Of a stretch of DNA of 8,789 nt, positions 1-6,475 are shown one piece after another. The notes below the pieces were generated by a model, which was not told the DNA's origin, searched no databases, and was given only the letters and a program-made list of their open reading frames with translations. How positions within the stretch are numbered: position 1 is the stretch's first letter; every line of letters starts with the position of its first letter. The stretch is from Betaproteobacteria bacterium. GTDB lineage: Bacteria; Pseudomonadota; Gammaproteobacteria; Burkholderiales; Casimicrobiaceae. The stretch is from contig PLYG01000556.1 in the NCBI GenBank assembly GCA_003153335.1, forward strand, positions 1 to 8,789. Direction: 5' to 3'. Made by a program: the position numbers and the translations under genes.

Positions 1-575
1 GAGAAATACACGCCTGCCACCGCCAGCGGCATGATCACGTAGTAATAGCGGAGGTGCGTATTGAGGCTGAACCCGAACAGGCTCGGCGCCGGAATGTCGC
101 TGTAGCCAATCGAGGCGCCCAGGTAGTCGGTCGCGGAGATGAAGATGCGCACCGACTCGGCGAGCCCGAGCGTGGCCAGCGCGAGATAGGCACCCTCGAG
201 CCGGAACGACGGAATGCCGACGATGGCGCCGGCGAGGGCGGTGACCAGCATGGCGCCCGGCAGCGCCACCCAGAACGGCATACCGAACTTGGTGGTGAGC
301 ACGGCGGAGGTGTACGCACCGATCGCCATCAGCGCGATGTGGCCCACGGTGACCTGGCCCGCGAAGCCTTTGACGATGTTAAGACCCACCGCCAGGATGA
401 TGTTGATGAGGATCAGGTCCAGCAGGTAGTGCTGATAATTGTTGACCGCGAACCACGGCAACGGAATCAGTACGGCGAAACCGATCAGCCACGGCGCATG
501 GTGCCGCGCCGACGTGAGCCGCATCAGGGCGCCCTCGGTCACGGGAGCGAGCTCATAGGCCGCTTTGTCGGTCAC
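1..575 (-). CDS. livM: LivM-type branched-chain amino acid/aromatic ABC transporter permease, C-terminus cut by window edge
   Basis: This is an inner-membrane permease of a Liv/HAAT-family ABC importer, forming half of the translocation pore. Only the first 191 residues are in the window. After a hydrophilic N-terminus come hydrophobic segments at about residues 28-45 and 50-66, then the LivM signature GLNIVKGFAGQVTVGHIA (64-81), further membrane segments at about 82-95 and 101-122, and the RLEGAYLALATLGLAE block (125-140) typical of LivM rather than LivH. The start is GTG at 575: a TAG lies three codons upstream in frame, and GAGGA (585-589) sits nine bases before the GTG. It lies 123 bases downstream of the binding-protein gene at 1922-699 and probably shares its promoter. 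Transported substrate cannot be told from the permease. Family confidence is high. Confidence 0.95.
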   Translation of the reverse strand, partial: MTDKAAYELAPVTEGALMRLTSARHHAPWLIGFAVLIPLPWFAVNNYQHYLLDLILINIILAVGLNIVKGFAGQVTVGHIALMAIGAYTSAVLTTKFGMPFWVALPGAMLVTALAGAIVGIPSFRLEGAYLALATLGLAESVRIFISATDYLGASIGYSDIPAPSLFGFSLNTHLRYYYVIMPLAVAGVYF

Positions 576-636
576 GCGTAGCTATCCTCGGGTTCGTCGC
601 GTCGGTCGACAACGGGCGGTCGCAGTCGGACCGCGC

Positions 637-664
637 GGCGGAACGGGCTTTCGTCCCGTCCGCC
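637..664 (-). other. Intercistronic stem-loop between binding protein and livM
   Basis: The 123-base spacer between the binding-protein stop (699) and the livM start (575) holds an inverted repeat: GGCGG-A-ACGGG pairs with CCCGT-CCGCC around a seven-base loop, giving ten GC-rich pairs with one bulged base. No T-run follows on the minus strand, so it is not a standard intrinsic terminator. A stem-loop after a binding-protein gene often protects its mRNA or reduces read-through, so that binding protein exceeds permease. That role is inferred here. Confidence 0.5.
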
Positions 665-698
665 CCGCCGATCGCGGCGCACTGTGAATGCCGGCCGG

Positions 699-1922
699 TT
701 ACTTGGCCAGGCCGAAGTCCTTGTCGAAGGCGACGCGGGCGAGCACCTTGGTGTCGAAGTCCTTGCCGCCCTTCGTGTACTCGACAAGGATCCCGGTGCG
801 GTTGCCGTCCCGGCATTGCGGCGTGGGTGCCGCACAGAACTCGATCGCACCGGCCGAGAGGCCTTCGTACTTGATCGACGCCAGGGCGTCGCGGATCACC
901 TTCCGGTCATCGGCGAGCGCGGCGTCGGTCAGCTTGAGGTTCGCTTTCGACAGCGCGAGCTTGACGATCTGCGCCGTGTCATAAGCCTGCGAGAAGTCGT
1001 GGTCCGGGCAGGGGATCTTGTATTTCTGGTTCACCATCGCCACGAACTGTTTGACGTTCGGCCGCTCGTCCTTGCAGTTGAAGGCGGCCGCGAAGATCAT
1101 GCCGACCGCCGCGTCACCGGCGAGCTGCGGGAACATCACATCGCCGGCGGCGCTGGCCCCCACCCGCACCACCTTCTTGGGAATGCCGACCTCGTACGAC
1201 TGCTGCACCTCGCGGGCCTGCGTGTCGGCCTGTCCACCAATGGCGAGCACGTCCGGATTGAGCGACTTGATCTTGAGCAGCTGCGAGCGGAAGTCGAGGT
1301 CGGTCTCCTGCATCTGCGCCTCGTATACCGGATCGGCGTTGTACGTCTTCTTCATGTAGTCCATGTACTGCTTGACGAACGCGATGCCGGCGCCGTCGGT
1401 CGTATACAGGTACGCGACCTTCTTGCCCACGTTCTCGGCCAGGTATTTGGCGTGCACCGCGGCGTAGAAGCGCTCGGACACCGACACGCGGAAGATCCAC
1501 TCGCTGCCCTTTTGCGTGATCGACGTGTTGGTCGACTGCGGGACGATCTGGGGCACGCCTTCCTTGGCCGTGACGTCCGCCATCGGCATCGTGACCGAGC
1601 TGCAGGTCGAGCCGATGATCAGGTGCACCTTGTTCTCGTGAATGAACCGGTTGACGTTGGCTATGCCCTTGTCGGGCTTGCACTCGTCGTTGAGCAGGAT
1701 GACTTCGACCTTGGCGCCGTTGATGCCGCCCTTGGCGTTGTCCGCTTCGAGTATCTCCTTGGTCATCGCGCCGAACGCCAGCCCGGATTCGACCAGCATC
1801 CGCAGCGAGACGCCGATGCGGATGGTCTTGTCCTGCGCCACGGCCGGATTGGCGGCGACGGTCAAGCCGAGCAGGGCGACCGATCCCGCGATGCACATCG
1901 CCTTGGATAGCATGGTTTTCAT
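699..1922 (-). CDS. Liv-type ABC transporter periplasmic substrate-binding protein (third binding protein)
   Basis: A 407-residue periplasmic binding protein of the type I fold (LivJ/LivK-like) that captures a small ligand and delivers it to a Liv-type permease. A Sec signal peptide is clear: KTMLSK, a hydrophobic core (about 9-24) and cleavage near PAVA-Q (about residue 29). The mature part begins TIRIGVSL and includes the AKGGINGAKVEV block (63-74), typical of the family. The mature chain has six cysteines (81, 107, 283, 305, 363, 370); C81 and C107 match the position and spacing of the LivJ disulfide. The start is ATG at 1922 with GGAGGA at 1930-1935. It is the first gene of the left operon, expressed from the promoter at 2021-2049 and followed by livM. 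It is clearly different from the paralogous pair at 5279-7621, so it serves another ligand. The ligand is unknown. Confidence 0.93.
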   Translation of the reverse strand: MKTMLSKAMCIAGSVALLGLTVAANPAVAQDKTIRIGVSLRMLVESGLAFGAMTKEILEADNAKGGINGAKVEVILLNDECKPDKGIANVNRFIHENKVHLIIGSTCSSVTMPMADVTAKEGVPQIVPQSTNTSITQKGSEWIFRVSVSERFYAAVHAKYLAENVGKKVAYLYTTDGAGIAFVKQYMDYMKKTYNADPVYEAQMQETDLDFRSQLLKIKSLNPDVLAIGGQADTQAREVQQSYEVGIPKKVVRVGASAAGDVMFPQLAGDAAVGMIFAAAFNCKDERPNVKQFVAMVNQKYKIPCPDHDFSQAYDTAQIVKLALSKANLKLTDAALADDRKVIRDALASIKYEGLSAGAIEFCAAPTPQCRDGNRTGILVEYTKGGKDFDTKVLARVAFDKDFGLAK

Positions 1923-1960
1923 CTGTCACTCCTCCACTTCTTAGTAGGACATCAAAGCCG

Positions 1961-1979
1961 CGCAAGTTCTTGCGGGAAC
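1961..1979 (-). promoter_or_regulatory. Overlapping inverted repeats in the 5' leader of the binding-protein gene
   Basis: Between the predicted transcription start (about 2014) and the ribosome site (1930-1935) lie two overlapping inverted repeats: CGCAAG-TT-CTTGCG at 1961-1974 and GTTC-N6-GAAC at 1966-1979. In RNA they would be mutually exclusive short hairpins; in DNA either could be a repressor site. The sequence does not decide between these, and chance is possible for such short arms. Confidence 0.3.
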
Positions 1980-2020
1980 CGATCCCTGAATCCGGTCGTC
2001 TGCGCCACCGTTAGCACTCT

Positions 2021-2049
2021 ATTATAAGTTTGCCGAATATTTTTGTCCA
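2021..2049 (-). promoter_or_regulatory. Sigma-70 promoter for the left binding-protein/livM operon
   Basis: Read on the minus strand, TGGACA (2049-2044, five of six to the -35 consensus) is followed after exactly 17 bases by a perfect TATAAT (2026-2021). Transcription should start near 2013-2015 and give a leader of about 90 bases before the ATG at 1922. The surrounding 2020-2090 stretch is markedly AT-rich within a GC-rich window, as expected for a promoter with upstream AT elements. It is the strongest promoter-like sequence I see in the window. Confidence 0.8.
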
Positions 2050-2071
2050 TGCAATGATGTAAATGTTGCGT
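2049..2071. promoter_or_regulatory. Inverted repeat overlapping the -35 box, possible LysR-type operator
   Basis: ATGCAA (2049-2054) and TTGCGT (2066-2071) form an imperfect inverted repeat whose core is GCAA-N11-TTGC. Its left arm touches the -35 box of the promoter at 2021-2049. The placement, between a transport operon and a divergent LysR-type gene relic, is where LysR regulators usually bind (T-N11-A dyads). The site is short, so the assignment is tentative. If the relic was its regulator, the site may now be orphaned. Confidence 0.35.
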
Positions 2072-2249
2072 ATTGATATTTTAAATATGGAACCCAAACT
2101 CGGCAGCGTGCCCCGCGACACCAGGATGCTCGTCCTGTTCGTCGAGATCTAGAGCACCCAGAGCATGACCCGAGCAGCTCGACTTGAGCCAGCCGACCGC
2201 CAGCATCTGGCTCGCCAAGCTGCGAAGTGACGGCGGTGCCTTGAGCCGA
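2063..2249 (+). pseudogene. Relic of a LysR-type transcriptional regulator, N-terminal helix-turn-helix only
   Basis: From ATG 2063 or 2087 the plus strand reads MLVLFVEI (2126-2149), a TAG at 2150-2152, then STQSMTRAA (2153-2179) in the same frame. The reading then moves +1 and continues LDLSQPTASIWLAKLRSD (2178-2231). Together these are the start of a LysR-family winged helix-turn-helix: the spacing from F of FVEI to S of SMTRAA is the family's usual eight residues, and LSQPTAS is the recognition-helix region. Relative to the usual AAExLxxSQ pattern, about eight bases are missing at the shift. Recognisable homology stops near 2249, so the effector-binding domain, some 230-250 residues, is gone. 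No good ribosome site precedes either ATG. It lies divergent to the binding-protein gene at 1922-699, the classic position for that operon's regulator. This relic explains about half of the 391-base gap between genes. Confidence 0.75.
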
Positions 2250-2253
2250 GTGT

Positions 2254-2301
2254 GCTGCCCCGGCAGCGGCCGAAGTCCGCGCCCGGATCGGGCGTTCGCC
2301 C
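2254..2301. terminator. Cluster of GC-rich inverted repeats downstream of the right operon, possible transcription end
   Basis: Just past the stop of the second oxidoreductase (2314) on the minus strand lie three inverted repeats: GCTGCC-CC-GGCAGC (2254-2267), CGCCCG-GAT-CGGGCG (2280-2294) and GGGCG-TT-CGCCC (2290-2301), the last two sharing an arm. No T-run follows on either strand, so this is not a canonical intrinsic terminator. The position between the ends of the right operon and the LysR relic makes a role in ending or stabilising transcripts plausible. Confidence 0.35.
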
Positions 2302-2313
2302 CGCACGGGACCA

Positions 2314-3336
2314 TCAGCCGGCGAGGCACTGCCACTGCCCGCTCGCCGCCGACGTGAACAGCGCCTCGATGATCCGCAGTGTCCGTAACGAATCCTCGAT
2401 CGGCCAGCTCGGGACCGCTTCGCCGCGCAGATGGCGGGAGAACCGCTCGACCTGCAGCGTGTACTGGTTCACAGGATCGAAGCTGTACGTCATCGTTTCG
2501 AACGCGCCGTGGCTCGTATGGTCGCCGACGTAGACGTGGCACGGCGAGGGCTGGCCGTGCGCGTACGGAAAATCGCAGCGCAGCCAGCCGTTGGCGCCGA
2601 GCACCGAGAACTGCTGATGCGTCGCCCAGGCAGACGGCCCGCTCTGCGACCCGACGGTGAAGCTGGCGTGGCCATCCCCGAAGTCCAGCACGGCGGTCGA
2701 GAGCCGGTCGATCCGGAACACCGGGTCCCGATCGATGGCGGCGATCACGCGCTTCGGCGCGCGCCGGAACACGGCGCTGCACGCACTGATGGTGTACGAG
2801 CCCAGGTCATAGAGTGCGCCGCCGCCCTGGTCCGGGTTGTTGCGGATGTCGTTCGGATCGAGGAACCGCTTGGCGAGCGTGCATTGCACGGCGCGCGGCG
2901 CGCCGATCGCGCCGGAGGAAAGCAGTTCGGCAATCTTCGCCCACTGCGGATGGTTGCGGTAGGAAAACGCCTCTTCGATATACCGTCCGCTGCGGTCGCG
3001 CGCCGCGATCAGGGCGAGGACGTCGTTGGCAGACAGGCAAAGTGGCTTCTCGCACAGCACGTGCTTGCCGGCATCCAGGGCCCGCACCGACCACTCGACG
3101 TGCAGGTGGTTGGGCAGCGGCACGTACAGCGCGTCGATCTCGGGGTCGGCGATCAGTTCTTCATAGGAACCGAAATAGCGCGGCACCCCGAACTCCTGCG
3201 CGACGGCCTTCGCCTTGTCGAGGCTGCGCGACGCGATGGCGACGAGGCGGGCACTCGATGCCCCGTTCATCGCCGGCATGAACCGCGACGTCGCGATCGC
3301 CGCCACCCCGAGCACACCCCACCGGACCGGATTCAT
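2314..3336 (-). CDS. Gfo/Idh/MocA family NAD(P)-dependent oxidoreductase, dihydrodiol/xylose dehydrogenase-like
   Basis: A 340-residue cytoplasmic dehydrogenase that oxidises or reduces a hydroxyl group on a sugar, polyol or related ring using NAD(P). The N-terminal Rossmann fold starts at VRWGVLGVAAIA (4-15) and holds the catalytic CEKP motif (95-98, Lys97). The C-terminal half carries GGGALYDLGSYTIS (171-184). In most family members that second motif ends in His; here it is Tyr181, the pattern I associate with the dihydrodiol dehydrogenase/xylose dehydrogenase branch. The ATG at 3336 is chosen because the Rossmann fold begins right there and GGGG precedes it; the open frame extends much further upstream, but only as antiparallel overlap with the hydratase gene. 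It begins 13 bases after the hydratase stop, so the two are surely co-transcribed. It is the last gene of the right operon. Substrate unknown. Confidence 0.92.
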   Translation of the reverse strand: MNPVRWGVLGVAAIATSRFMPAMNGASSARLVAIASRSLDKAKAVAQEFGVPRYFGSYEELIADPEIDALYVPLPNHLHVEWSVRALDAGKHVLCEKPLCLSANDVLALIAARDRSGRYIEEAFSYRNHPQWAKIAELLSSGAIGAPRAVQCTLAKRFLDPNDIRNNPDQGGGALYDLGSYTISACSAVFRRAPKRVIAAIDRDPVFRIDRLSTAVLDFGDGHASFTVGSQSGPSAWATHQQFSVLGANGWLRCDFPYAHGQPSPCHVYVGDHTSHGAFETMTYSFDPVNQYTLQVERFSRHLRGEAVPSWPIEDSLRTLRIIEALFTSAASGQWQCLAG

Positions 3337-3349
3337 GCCACCCCGCCGG

Positions 3350-4159
3350 TCAGCGCCCAAGCCACTGGGGCTTGCGCTTTTCCGCGAAGGCGCGCGGCCC
3401 TTCCTTGGCATCCTCGCTTGCCAGCATGCGTTCGGCCGCCGGATACTTTCTGCGCATGGCGGCGGCAAGACCGGGCTCGCCGAGACTCTGGTACATGACC
3501 TGCTTCGAGGCCTCGAGCGCGAGCGGCGCGCAATCGAGCATGTCGCGCGCGATCGCCCTGGCGCGCTCGAGCGCCGTGCCGCGCGGCACGATTTCGTTGA
3601 TAAGGCTTGTCCTGCGCGCCTCTTCCGCAGTGATGCGCTTGCCCGTGAGCACGAGCCACATCGCATCCTTCATCGGCATCTGGCGGGCGAGCCGCTGCAG
3701 CGCGCCGCCGCCGAGCGCCGCCAGGCCCACGCGTGGTTCCGGCAATGCGAACTCGGCGTGGTCCGAGGCGACCGCGAGATCGCAGGCAGCGACAATTTCC
3801 ACCCCGCCGCCGAGGCATAGCCCGTTGATCGCGGCGATCACCGGTTTCCACAGGTCGAACCGCTTCGTGATGCCAGCGAAGCCTCCCGGCGGATATTCGT
3901 AATCGCCGGTCTTGGCCAGCGACTTCAAATCGGTGCCCACGCAGAACGCGCGGTCCCCGGCGCCCGTGATGATCGCGACGCGCAGTGCCGGATCGGCGGC
4001 GTAGAGGTCGAACGCCCGGGCAAGCTCGAAATGCGCGGCCTGATGCAGGGCGTTGAGGACCTCGGGACGGTCCAGCGTGATCGTCACGGTGGCGTCATCA
4101 CGCTCCACCCGGATGTATTGAAAGGTGCGCTCGGTCAGGACTTCGGTCACGGGTGGCAT
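3350..4159 (-). CDS. Enoyl-CoA hydratase/isomerase (crotonase) family protein, CaiD-like
   Basis: A 269-residue crotonase-fold enzyme that would add water to, or otherwise transform, an acyl-CoA thioester in the cytoplasm. The oxyanion-hole segments are AFCVGTDLKS (71-80) and NGLCLGGGVEI (112-122). Both hydratase glutamates are present: Glu121 in GGGVE and Glu141 in FALPE, so true hydratase activity is plausible. The PPGGFAGITKRFDLWKPVIA stretch (90-109) and the C-terminal SEDAKEGPRAFAEKRKP closely follow crotonobetainyl-CoA hydratase CaiD as I remember it, but no carnitine genes are nearby, so the substrate is left open. The start is ATG 4159, with a weak GAG five bases before it. It lies between two Gfo/Idh oxidoreductases, 13 bases before the second and 74 after the first. 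The frame ends with the usual QWLGR tail, so the protein looks full length. Confidence 0.92.
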   Translation of the reverse strand: MPPVTEVLTERTFQYIRVERDDATVTITLDRPEVLNALHQAAHFELARAFDLYAADPALRVAIITGAGDRAFCVGTDLKSLAKTGDYEYPPGGFAGITKRFDLWKPVIAAINGLCLGGGVEIVAACDLAVASDHAEFALPEPRVGLAALGGGALQRLARQMPMKDAMWLVLTGKRITAEEARRTSLINEIVPRGTALERARAIARDMLDCAPLALEASKQVMYQSLGEPGLAAAMRRKYPAAERMLASEDAKEGPRAFAEKRKPQWLGR

Positions 4160-4186
4160 TGTCTCGGTAGGTCAGGGCGACGCCTT

Positions 4187-4205
4187 GCCGCGTGGGCGAC
4201 GCGGC
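4187..4205. repeat. Perfect stem-loop in the spacer before the hydratase gene
   Basis: GCCGCGT (4187-4193) and ACGCGGC (4199-4205) form a perfect seven-pair stem with a five-base loop, in the 74-base spacer between the first oxidoreductase (stop 4234) and the hydratase (start 4159). No T-run follows on the minus strand. It may shape message stability or partial read-through inside the operon; chance in GC-rich DNA is also possible. Confidence 0.4.
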
Positions 4206-4233
4206 GCTGCGATGCTTCCATAGCTGCGTTTGC

Positions 4234-5259
4234 TCATGGACGGCACCGCCGGGCGTTGAACTCGGCGAGGCAATCCTCGATGACGCGCGCGGTGCGCGCC
4301 GCCGTTTCGCCGTTGCTCGAACAGCGCCCAACCCCGTTCATCTCGTCGACGATCGTCTGGATCAGCGGCTGGTGAACGTAGGGCGGATCCACGACCGGGA
4401 TTTCCTCCATCGTATCGCCGCGCATGATGCGAATCGGCGCCGGCGGGCGGCCGGCAGGGGGCGAGAGCGGCGGGAACGTCGAAAACGTGATGCGCCCTGT
4501 GGCGCCGACGATCTCGTTATATTCGTCGTCGCAATCGGCGGTGAAGCACCACGCGCCGCTGCCGTAGACGCCGGAAGCGAAGCGATACGCGGCCGTCACG
4601 ATGTCCTCCGGCGGGTAGACGTCCGCCTGGTTGTCCGCGAACGTGCGCACGGTCTCGATTGGTCCGAGGATGAAGTCGAGGATGTCGAGCGTGTGGCCGA
4701 CGGCTTCGAAAAAGATGCCACCGCCGGAGCGCGCGGGATCGAGCCGCCAGCCCCAGAACGGCCCGCGCATCGCCTCCGGTGTCGGAATCCGCTGGAAGTG
4801 CCGCGTGATCACCATGCGGACATCGCCAATCGCGCCGCTTCGCACGAGGTCGCGGACCTTGATGAAGCGCGGCAGCGCGCGCCGATAATAGGCGACCCAC
4901 AGCCGGACGTTAGCGTCGCGGCAGGCCGCGATCATGGAGAGGCAATCGGCATGGGTCATCGCCATCGGCTTCTCGGTTAGCACCGCCTTGCCGGCCCCGG
5001 CGCAGCGCAGCACGAGGTCGCGATGCGATTCGGTCATCGTCGCGATGTAGACGATGTCGATGTCGAGCGCGCGGATGATGGCCTCGGCATCGTGGTGCCA
5101 GCGCGCAACGCCGTGGCGCCGCGCGAAATCCTCGGCTCGCGCCGCATTGCGGTCGGCGACGGCGACGAGCTGCGAGTTCGCGGCCTTGTAGAGGCCCGGG
5201 CCGCTTTTCATCTCGGCGACCTCGCCGCAACCGATCAAGCCCCAGCGAATCGTCTTCAT
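4234..5259 (-). CDS. Gfo/Idh/MocA family NAD(P)-dependent oxidoreductase
   Basis: A 341-residue dehydrogenase of the glucose-fructose oxidoreductase/inositol dehydrogenase family. The NAD(P)-binding motif GLIGCGEVAE (7-16) opens a Rossmann fold, followed by VAVADRN after the second strand, TEKPMA (95-100, catalytic Lys97) and GGGIFFEAVGHTLDILDFIL (179-198). His189 and Asp192 of the family's GxHxxD motif are present, whereas the position usually occupied by Asp before it is Glu185. It thus differs from the second oxidoreductase at 3336-2314, which lacks the His, and the two probably act on different hydroxyls or different steps. ATG 5259 is chosen because the Rossmann fold begins at residue 4; only a weak AGAG precedes it. 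It follows the second binding protein by 19 bases, which ties it to the transported ligand. Substrate unknown. Confidence 0.92.
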   Translation of the reverse strand: MKTIRWGLIGCGEVAEMKSGPGLYKAANSQLVAVADRNAARAEDFARRHGVARWHHDAEAIIRALDIDIVYIATMTESHRDLVLRCAGAGKAVLTEKPMAMTHADCLSMIAACRDANVRLWVAYYRRALPRFIKVRDLVRSGAIGDVRMVITRHFQRIPTPEAMRGPFWGWRLDPARSGGGIFFEAVGHTLDILDFILGPIETVRTFADNQADVYPPEDIVTAAYRFASGVYGSGAWCFTADCDDEYNEIVGATGRITFSTFPPLSPPAGRPPAPIRIMRGDTMEEIPVVDPPYVHQPLIQTIVDEMNGVGRCSSNGETAARTARVIEDCLAEFNARRCRP

Positions 5260-5278
5260 ACTCTGCGTTGTGGCACGC

Positions 5279-6424
5279 CTATTTCGCGGCCCAGCCGGGC
5301 TTGAATGTCTGCACCACCTGCGCGTGGCCGTTGACGATCTTGACGAAGAAGCTCTCGCGATCGATGTCGCCCTTGGCGTCGTAGCGGACGTCCATCAGCA
5401 CGCCGGGGTAGTCCTTGGCAGAGATCGTGGCACCGTGGATCGCGGCCGCGAGCACCCTGGAGTCGATCTTGCCGATCTTGTCGGTGACCGCCTTGACCAC
5501 CCACATCCCCACGTAGCCCTTCATCGCGTTGTGATCGGGGCGGTACTTGTACTCGGCCTCGAACTTCTTCACGAAGGACTGCATCGTCGGATTCGGCGCA
5601 TCCGCCGTCAGGCCGACGTGCGCGACGACGCCGTTCGCGGCGTCGCCGGCGAGCTCGAGCACCTTCTCGTTGACTAGCGTCGTTTCGCCGACGACTGGCT
5701 TGTCGTACCCCTGCTTTTTCAGTTCACGCAGGATGCGCGCGGACTCTTCTTCGTGCAGGTAGATAAACAGCGCATCGGCGTTCGACTGCTTGGCCTTGAG
5801 CACGGGGCTGGAGAAGTCGAGCTGACCCTGATCGGTGGAGATGTCGGCGGCAACCTTGACACCCAGCTTCGCGAACTCCGGCACGATGACGTCACGGCCA
5901 CCCTTGCCGAAGTCGTTGTTGACGTAGATGACCGCAACGGACTTCGCCTTGAGGGTGTCCTTGATGTACGCCGCGACCTTGGGCATCGCGACCTCCTGTG
6001 TGAACGACGTCCGGAAAACGTACGGGTTCCCCTGTTGCGTGATGGACGCGGCTTCCCCGGCGACGATGTTCGTGATCTCGGCGCGGCGCGTCTCGGTCAT
6101 CGACACGACGACCGAGCCGGAGAACACCGGCCCCATGACCACGTACGCGCCCTGGTCGATGGCCTTGGTGGCCAGCGCTTTCGCGATACCCGGATTCGTC
6201 TGCGTGTCGAGCGATGTGTACTCGATCTTGCGGCCAGCGAGACCGCCGGCGGCATTGATCTCCTTGACCGCCAGCTTGATGCCATTGTCGAAGTTCGTGC
6301 CGACCGTGGCACCGTTTCCAGACAATTCGACCAGGCCGACGATGGGCACGGGCTGCGCGGCGGCGAACAGCGGTACAGCTGTCAGCGCGAGCGCCGTCGC
6401 GAAATTGCGGAACGGCTGTTGCAT
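5279..6424 (-). CDS. Liv-type ABC transporter substrate-binding protein (second of a tandem paralogous pair)
   Basis: A 381-residue periplasmic type I binding protein. The signal peptide is MQQPFRNF followed by a hydrophobic core and a cleavage site near LFAAA-Q (about residue 24). The mature chain has the Liv-family marks VELSG, LAVKEINAAGG, ETRRAEI, SITQQGNPYV and DFGKGGRD. It aligns without large gaps to the neighbour at 7621-6476, with well over half of positions identical by eye, including a long shared stretch around ADISTDQGQ and VLKAKQSN. So the pair arose by duplication. It contains no cysteine. The ATG at 6424 is preferred over an in-frame GTG at 6463 because GGAGG stands just before it and the signal peptide starts properly there. 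It is 51 bases after its paralogue and 19 before an oxidoreductase. The ligand is not known; the context suggests an organic acid fed to the operon's enzymes. Confidence 0.94.
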   Translation of the reverse strand: MQQPFRNFATALALTAVPLFAAAQPVPIVGLVELSGNGATVGTNFDNGIKLAVKEINAAGGLAGRKIEYTSLDTQTNPGIAKALATKAIDQGAYVVMGPVFSGSVVVSMTETRRAEITNIVAGEAASITQQGNPYVFRTSFTQEVAMPKVAAYIKDTLKAKSVAVIYVNNDFGKGGRDVIVPEFAKLGVKVAADISTDQGQLDFSSPVLKAKQSNADALFIYLHEEESARILRELKKQGYDKPVVGETTLVNEKVLELAGDAANGVVAHVGLTADAPNPTMQSFVKKFEAEYKYRPDHNAMKGYVGMWVVKAVTDKIGKIDSRVLAAAIHGATISAKDYPGVLMDVRYDAKGDIDRESFFVKIVNGHAQVVQTFKPGWAAK

Positions 6425-6428
6425 GAGA

Positions 6429-6433
6429 CCTCC
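6429..6433 (-). promoter_or_regulatory. Ribosome-binding site that fixes the start of the second paired binding protein
   Basis: GGAGG on the minus strand stands four bases before ATG 6424. It decides this start against the longer GTG option at 6463, which would add 13 residues that do not look like part of a signal peptide. The spacing is a little tight but functional. Confidence 0.75.
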
Positions 6434-6475
6434 ATAGGTTGGTTGCAGATGCGGGAAAGTCACTCTGGGGCAGTT

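Noticed and set aside
684..1910. A 408-residue plus-strand open frame opposite the left binding-protein gene
   Set aside because: It is rich in Arg, Asp, His and Val with no recognisable domain, as expected for the antisense of a GC-rich gene. The minus-strand frame has a signal peptide, ribosome site and family motifs.
2431..3498. A 355-residue plus-strand open frame across the second oxidoreductase and the hydratase
   Set aside because: It spans two well-supported minus-strand genes and shows antisense-type composition with no motif.
3337..3666. Long N-terminal extension of the second oxidoreductase, open to 3666
   Set aside because: The extension overlaps the hydratase gene in another frame and is Arg/Ser-rich. 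The Rossmann fold starts right at ATG 3336.
5260..5278. The 19-base gap between the second paired binding protein and the first oxidoreductase
   Set aside because: Checked for a regulatory site or small gene; nothing beyond a weak ribosome site is visible.
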